Assembly: GCA_015499985.1 (NCBI GenBank) | Contig: JAAAUF010000016.1 | Location: 85,825 to 105,400 of the forward strand | Direction of reading: 5' to 3' | Source of the DNA: Haplosporangium gracile | Taxonomy: Eukaryota; Mortierellomycota; Mortierellomycetes; Mortierellales; Mortierellaceae | Length of the DNA: 19,576 nt | Part shown: piece after piece, positions 16,293 through 19,576 of the stretch | Layout: each line of letters begins with the position of its first letter | Numbering within the stretch: position 1 is the stretch's first letter | Program-made: the position numbers and the translations under genes | Notes under the pieces: generated by a model | Told to the model about the DNA's origin: nothing | What the model saw: the letters and a program-made list of their open reading frames with translations, nothing else | Databases searched by the model: none

Positions 16293-19200
16293 TTAAACAT
16301 CGTTGGCATTGTCGGTGGCACCATACTTCTGCCACAAGTTCTCGGCCGAGTTACCGTGCTGAGCCTTGCGCTTGTTGCCCTTGCGAACGTTGTCAAAGAA
16401 CCTGTTCTGGTACTGGATGGAGCGGGTGATGCCCTGGAACTGCATCTTGGAAGGACTCATCAGAGGCTGGTGCTCCTCGCTCTTGTGGGAGAGGACTGAT
16501 TCAGGAATCAAGTACGAGGGCAAGAGACGCAAGAAGAGACCGACGGGGAGGGAGAGCGAACCGATCAAGATAGTGGTCAACCATTGGCTACCGTTGAGGG
16601 GAACAGTCTTGAAGGCCCGGCCACCAAAAGTAACAATGATGTACTGGCCACCAATGACAACGAGCTGGACAAGGATAAAGATCTTGTTATTGTGGAGGTT
16701 CTTGAAGATGTTGAGCGAGTCGTCGATGCGACGGCAGTTAACCTCGTTGAAGACTTGGAGGAAGACGAAGGTGTTGAAGATCATGGTGCGAAGGACCTTG
16801 AGGTTGTGAGGGGAGACGAAAACGTTGCCCTGCTCGTCGGTCAACTGGAGGTGGAAGAGCTGGGCGCCAAAGTGGAGGAGAGACAAGTTGAGGATGATCT
16901 GGAAGATGGCCTGGCCGATGATCATCTTCCACATGTTGAAGTTGATCAGGGGAGCGTCCCTGTTGGTGGGATGGCGCTTGAGGACCTCGGGGCTTGGGGG
17001 CTCGGTGGCGAGGGCGAGGGCGGCAAGGGTATCCATGATCAGGTTGACCCAGAGCAACTGGACAGCAGAGAGGACAGACTGGTTGTCTTCAGAGGCGATG
17101 GCAGAGATGAAGGACAAAACGACGGCGGTGATGTTGACGGTGAGCTGGAACTGCAAGAACTTGCGGACAGAATCGTTGACGGCACGGCCCCACATGAGGG
17201 CCTTGAGGATCGAGGAGAAGTTGTCGTCCATGAGAACAATGGCCGAAGCCTCCTTGGCGACCTCAGTACCGGTAATACCCATCGAGAATCCAACATCGGC
17301 CATCTTGAGAGCGGGGCCGTCGTTGGTACCATCACCAGTGACAGCAATGACCTCTCCGAGCTCTTGAAGACGGCGAACAACAATAGTCTTGTCAGTGGGG
17401 CTGGAACGGGCGAGAACCTGGAGACGCTTGACAGCCTGAGTCTGCTCCTCCTTGGAAAGGGCTCTGAACTCGGGGCCGGTCATGGCAAGACCACCCTTCA
17501 TGAGGATACCGGCGTTCTTGGCAATGGCCTTGGCAGTCTGGAGGTTGTCACCGGTGATCATGCGGACGGTAACACCGGCCTCGGCAAAGGAAGCAACAGA
17601 CTCGACAACTCCGGAGCGAAGGGGATCCTGGATACCGACGACTCCAAGACAGGTAAGGTTGGTGTTAGGGGCCTCGTCGTCCTTGAACTTCTTAAATTCG
17701 CTCTCAGAGACATCGCGGTAGGAAAGGCAGATGGTGCGGAGGGCCTTGTCGGCATAGGAACTAATGATCTGTTCAAACTTAGTGCGGGCTTGGGCATCGA
17801 GGGTCTTGACATGGCCCTCGGCATCGACGTAGTGGGTACAGGCACGGAGGACAATCTCAGAGGCACCCTTGACATAGAGACGGTACTTCTCGTCGCCGTT
17901 GGGAGTAGCGACAACGCAAGACATGGTCTTCTTGGCCGAGGAGAAGGGGTACATCTTGACAATGTTGCTATCGCCACGGATGTTGCTGTACGAGGCACCG
18001 AGGAACTTGATGAAACCCAAAAGAGCCGACTCGGTCTTGGAGCCGATAAAAGTCAAGTTGCCCTTCTCGTCCTTGTCCTCGAACGCCGACGAGTTGAGAG
18101 CGATGCCGTCGATAATGATCTTGGCAACCTCAGGCTTGACTTCGGTCTTCCACTTCTTAGCATCCTCCATACGGGTGAAAGGCATCAGCGAAAGAGTTCC
18201 CTCGACGATGGTCATCTTGTTCTGGGTCAAAGTTCCGGTCTTGTCAGAGCAGACAGTTGTGGCGTTACCCATGGTCTCGCAGGCAGAGAGGACACGGACA
18301 AGGTTGTTATCGCGCAACATCTGGGTGGTAGCATAGGCAAGGGCAAGAGTCACAGCCATGGGAAGACCCTCGGGGACGGCGACGACAACAATGGTAATGG
18401 CCTGGATAACAATCTTGACCATGTCCGAGAAGATGACGTTGCCGGGAGGGAGGTCCTCGTTCGATATGGCGCTCTGGACAAAGTACTTGACGACCAAGGT
18501 GATTAACATGGCAATAGCAGCAGCCATACCCAGCTTGGCAATCGACTCAGCAAGAAGATCGAGCTTGACCTGGAGAGGGGTCTCGTCGGGTGTAGCCTCA
18601 CGCATGGCCATCATGGTCTTGCCAAAGAACGAGTTGGAACCAACAGCAGTAACGAGCATCTTGCCGGAGCCATCGAGGACCTTGGAGCCCGAGATGACAT
18701 AGCACTTCTCCTCAGGGTCCTTCTTCATCGCATCCGATTCACCGGTGGCCGAAGATTCGTCGCAGGTAATACCGTGGCTAGTCAACATGACACCATCGAC
18801 AGCAAGAAGATCACCGGGCTCCATGAGCATAATGTCTCCGACCTGAACCTCCTTGATATTGATCTCCTGCTCGCGACCGTCGCGGAGGAGCTTGACAGAG
18901 CGGTCGTCCTTTTTGGCGTTCAGCTTGCGGAACTGGCGCTCCTTCTGGTAATCGTTAATGGCATTGGTAAAGACAACGGCAGCGACGGCGGCCAAGATGG
19001 CGGCACCTTCAATCCAGCCGACACGAGGCTCATCGGGGTCGTGGTGGGGACCATAATCCTCGTAGATACTGACACCCAATGACACAAAGGCGGCGATGGA
19101 CAACAAAACTATTCAATTGCCAACAAATGGGGGAGAAATTAGTGTGAATTGGGATGGAAAATAGAATCGATTACCACGGGGTGACAACAATGGTAAAAGA

Positions 19201-19431
19201 ACAGACGATGGTGCGATGCGGTGCGATGGCGAGTGGCCACGACAACGTCAATTTGTTGTTTGAGAGTTACCGACAAAACTCTCTCTCTCTCTTAAAAAAA
19301 AAAAGAGCAAACTAAAACAACGTCAATAAGATTACTCAATGCGATAATAATAAAAACTTACTGAGGGTGCGGTCATTGTAAGCACGCTTGAGAAGGTCAA
19401 AGAAGGTCGCGCTCTTGGCAGTGGGCAGAAT
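16293..19431 (-). CDS. PMC1: P-type Ca2+-transporting ATPase, PMCA/Pmc1 type (N-terminus outside the window)
   Basis: Two exons are visible on the minus strand, 19431-19362 (70 bases) and 19108-16293, joined by a 253-base intron (GTAAGT...AATAG) so that NDRTL-I-LLSIAAFVSLG reads continuously. Together they give 961 residues. The first visible residues, ILPTAKSATFFDLL, match the stalk before TM1 of PMCA pumps. Landmarks in order: actuator CDESSATGESD, TM4 VVVAVPEGLPMAVTLALAYA (Ca2+ site), phosphorylation site CSDKTGTLTQNKM (Asp codon 18245-18243), nucleotide-binding KGASEIVL, MITGDNLQTAKA, hinge VTGDGTNDGPALKMADVGFS, TM5 and TM6 with WVNLIMDTLAALALATEPPS, and PMCA-type TM7-10 with VFNEVNCRR. 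The tail after TM10 (about 75 residues) is basic and short. The pump moves Ca2+ out of the cytosol, into the vacuole in yeast Pmc1 or across the plasma membrane in animal PMCA; location here cannot be decided. Earlier exons with the N-terminus lie past 19576. Confidence 0.93.
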
Positions 19432-19576
19432 CTAAGGAAGGTTCCATTGAAATGGGAAGAAAAAAAATATATTAGGGTACATACAGATTACGCACGTCAG
19501 TTCAGGAATAGAGATGCAGGAGGGCACGGGTGTATTGAGGCTGTGAATTGGGGGCTGTGAATTGTAAAGAAAACAG
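19432..19576 (-). other. Intron upstream of the first visible Ca2+-ATPase exon
   Basis: The stretch ends in a T/C-rich acceptor (TTTCTTCCC...CTTCCTTAG). No frame continuing the pump's N-terminal domain is recognised, so it is treated as intron running to the window edge. It contains a short direct repeat, AATTCACAGCC read twice on the minus strand near 19548-19570. Confidence 0.4.

Noticed and set aside
16584..18506. 640-codon open frame on the plus strand
   Set aside because: It is exactly antisense to the well-conserved Ca2+-ATPase exon. Its Val/Asp/Gly/Leu-rich composition is what the complement of strongly codon-biased coding sequence gives, and no domain is visible.
1..19576. tRNA, rRNA, CRISPR or complete transposon genes
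   Set aside because: No cloverleaf with B-box, no regular spaced repeats, and no transposase or reverse transcriptase motifs were seen by eye; a computational scan was not possible.

Overview
This window looks like nuclear DNA of an early-diverging filamentous fungus. Genes are dense and multi-exon, with small GT-AG introns (111 to 428 bases where both ends are visible). Leaders are long and pyrimidine- or CAA-rich, and some genes carry AATAAA poly(A) signals. The proteins are fungal in style: a Pep4-like vacuolar protease, a Mediator Med11 subunit and a PMCA/Pmc1-type Ca2+ pump. Low-complexity S/T/P- and acid-rich linkers, plus decayed repetitive reading frames, suggest Mucoromycota, most likely a Mortierella-type species. 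The lineage is an inference from style and recalled families, not a measured result.

Layout. (1) At the left edge, minus strand, is the first exon (119-186) of a second aspartic protease that runs out of the window. It is a tandem paralogue of the complete three-exon PEP4-type gene at 563-2419 (minus). (2) Divergent from PEP4 is a two-exon MED11 gene (2923-3831, plus). It converges with a two-exon FCP1/NIF-type HAD phosphatase-like gene (3999-5149, minus) that has a possible mitochondrial presequence and a variant DLNGT catalytic motif. (3) A 154-base MITE-like inverted-repeat element (5274-5427) sits in that gene's promoter. (4) An intronless coiled-coil protein of unknown function (6309-7106, plus) converges with an unrecognised three-exon, probably membrane-associated protein of 410 residues (7290-8769, minus). 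(5) About 9.0-11.2 kb is a gene-poor stretch. It holds a frameshifted relic of a fungal repetitive, PD-(D/E)XK-nuclease-like gene and two orphan reading-frame fragments. (6) An intronless 1,423-residue gene (11851-16122, plus) fuses a Cys-based phosphatase, a P-loop polynucleotide-kinase-type domain and an ATP-type RNA ligase domain. (7) The 3' part of a Ca2+-ATPase gene (16293-19431, minus) runs out at the right edge.

The genes do not form an operon and serve unrelated functions: vacuolar proteolysis, transcription, phosphatase-like signalling, RNA repair and Ca2+ export or storage. The most notable object is the fusion protein. It combines in one chain the end-healing (phosphatase, kinase) and sealing (ligase) modules needed to repair broken RNA, in a domain order different from the classic fungal tRNA ligase Trl1 (ligase-kinase-CPDase). 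No tRNA, rRNA, CRISPR or intact transposase gene was seen.
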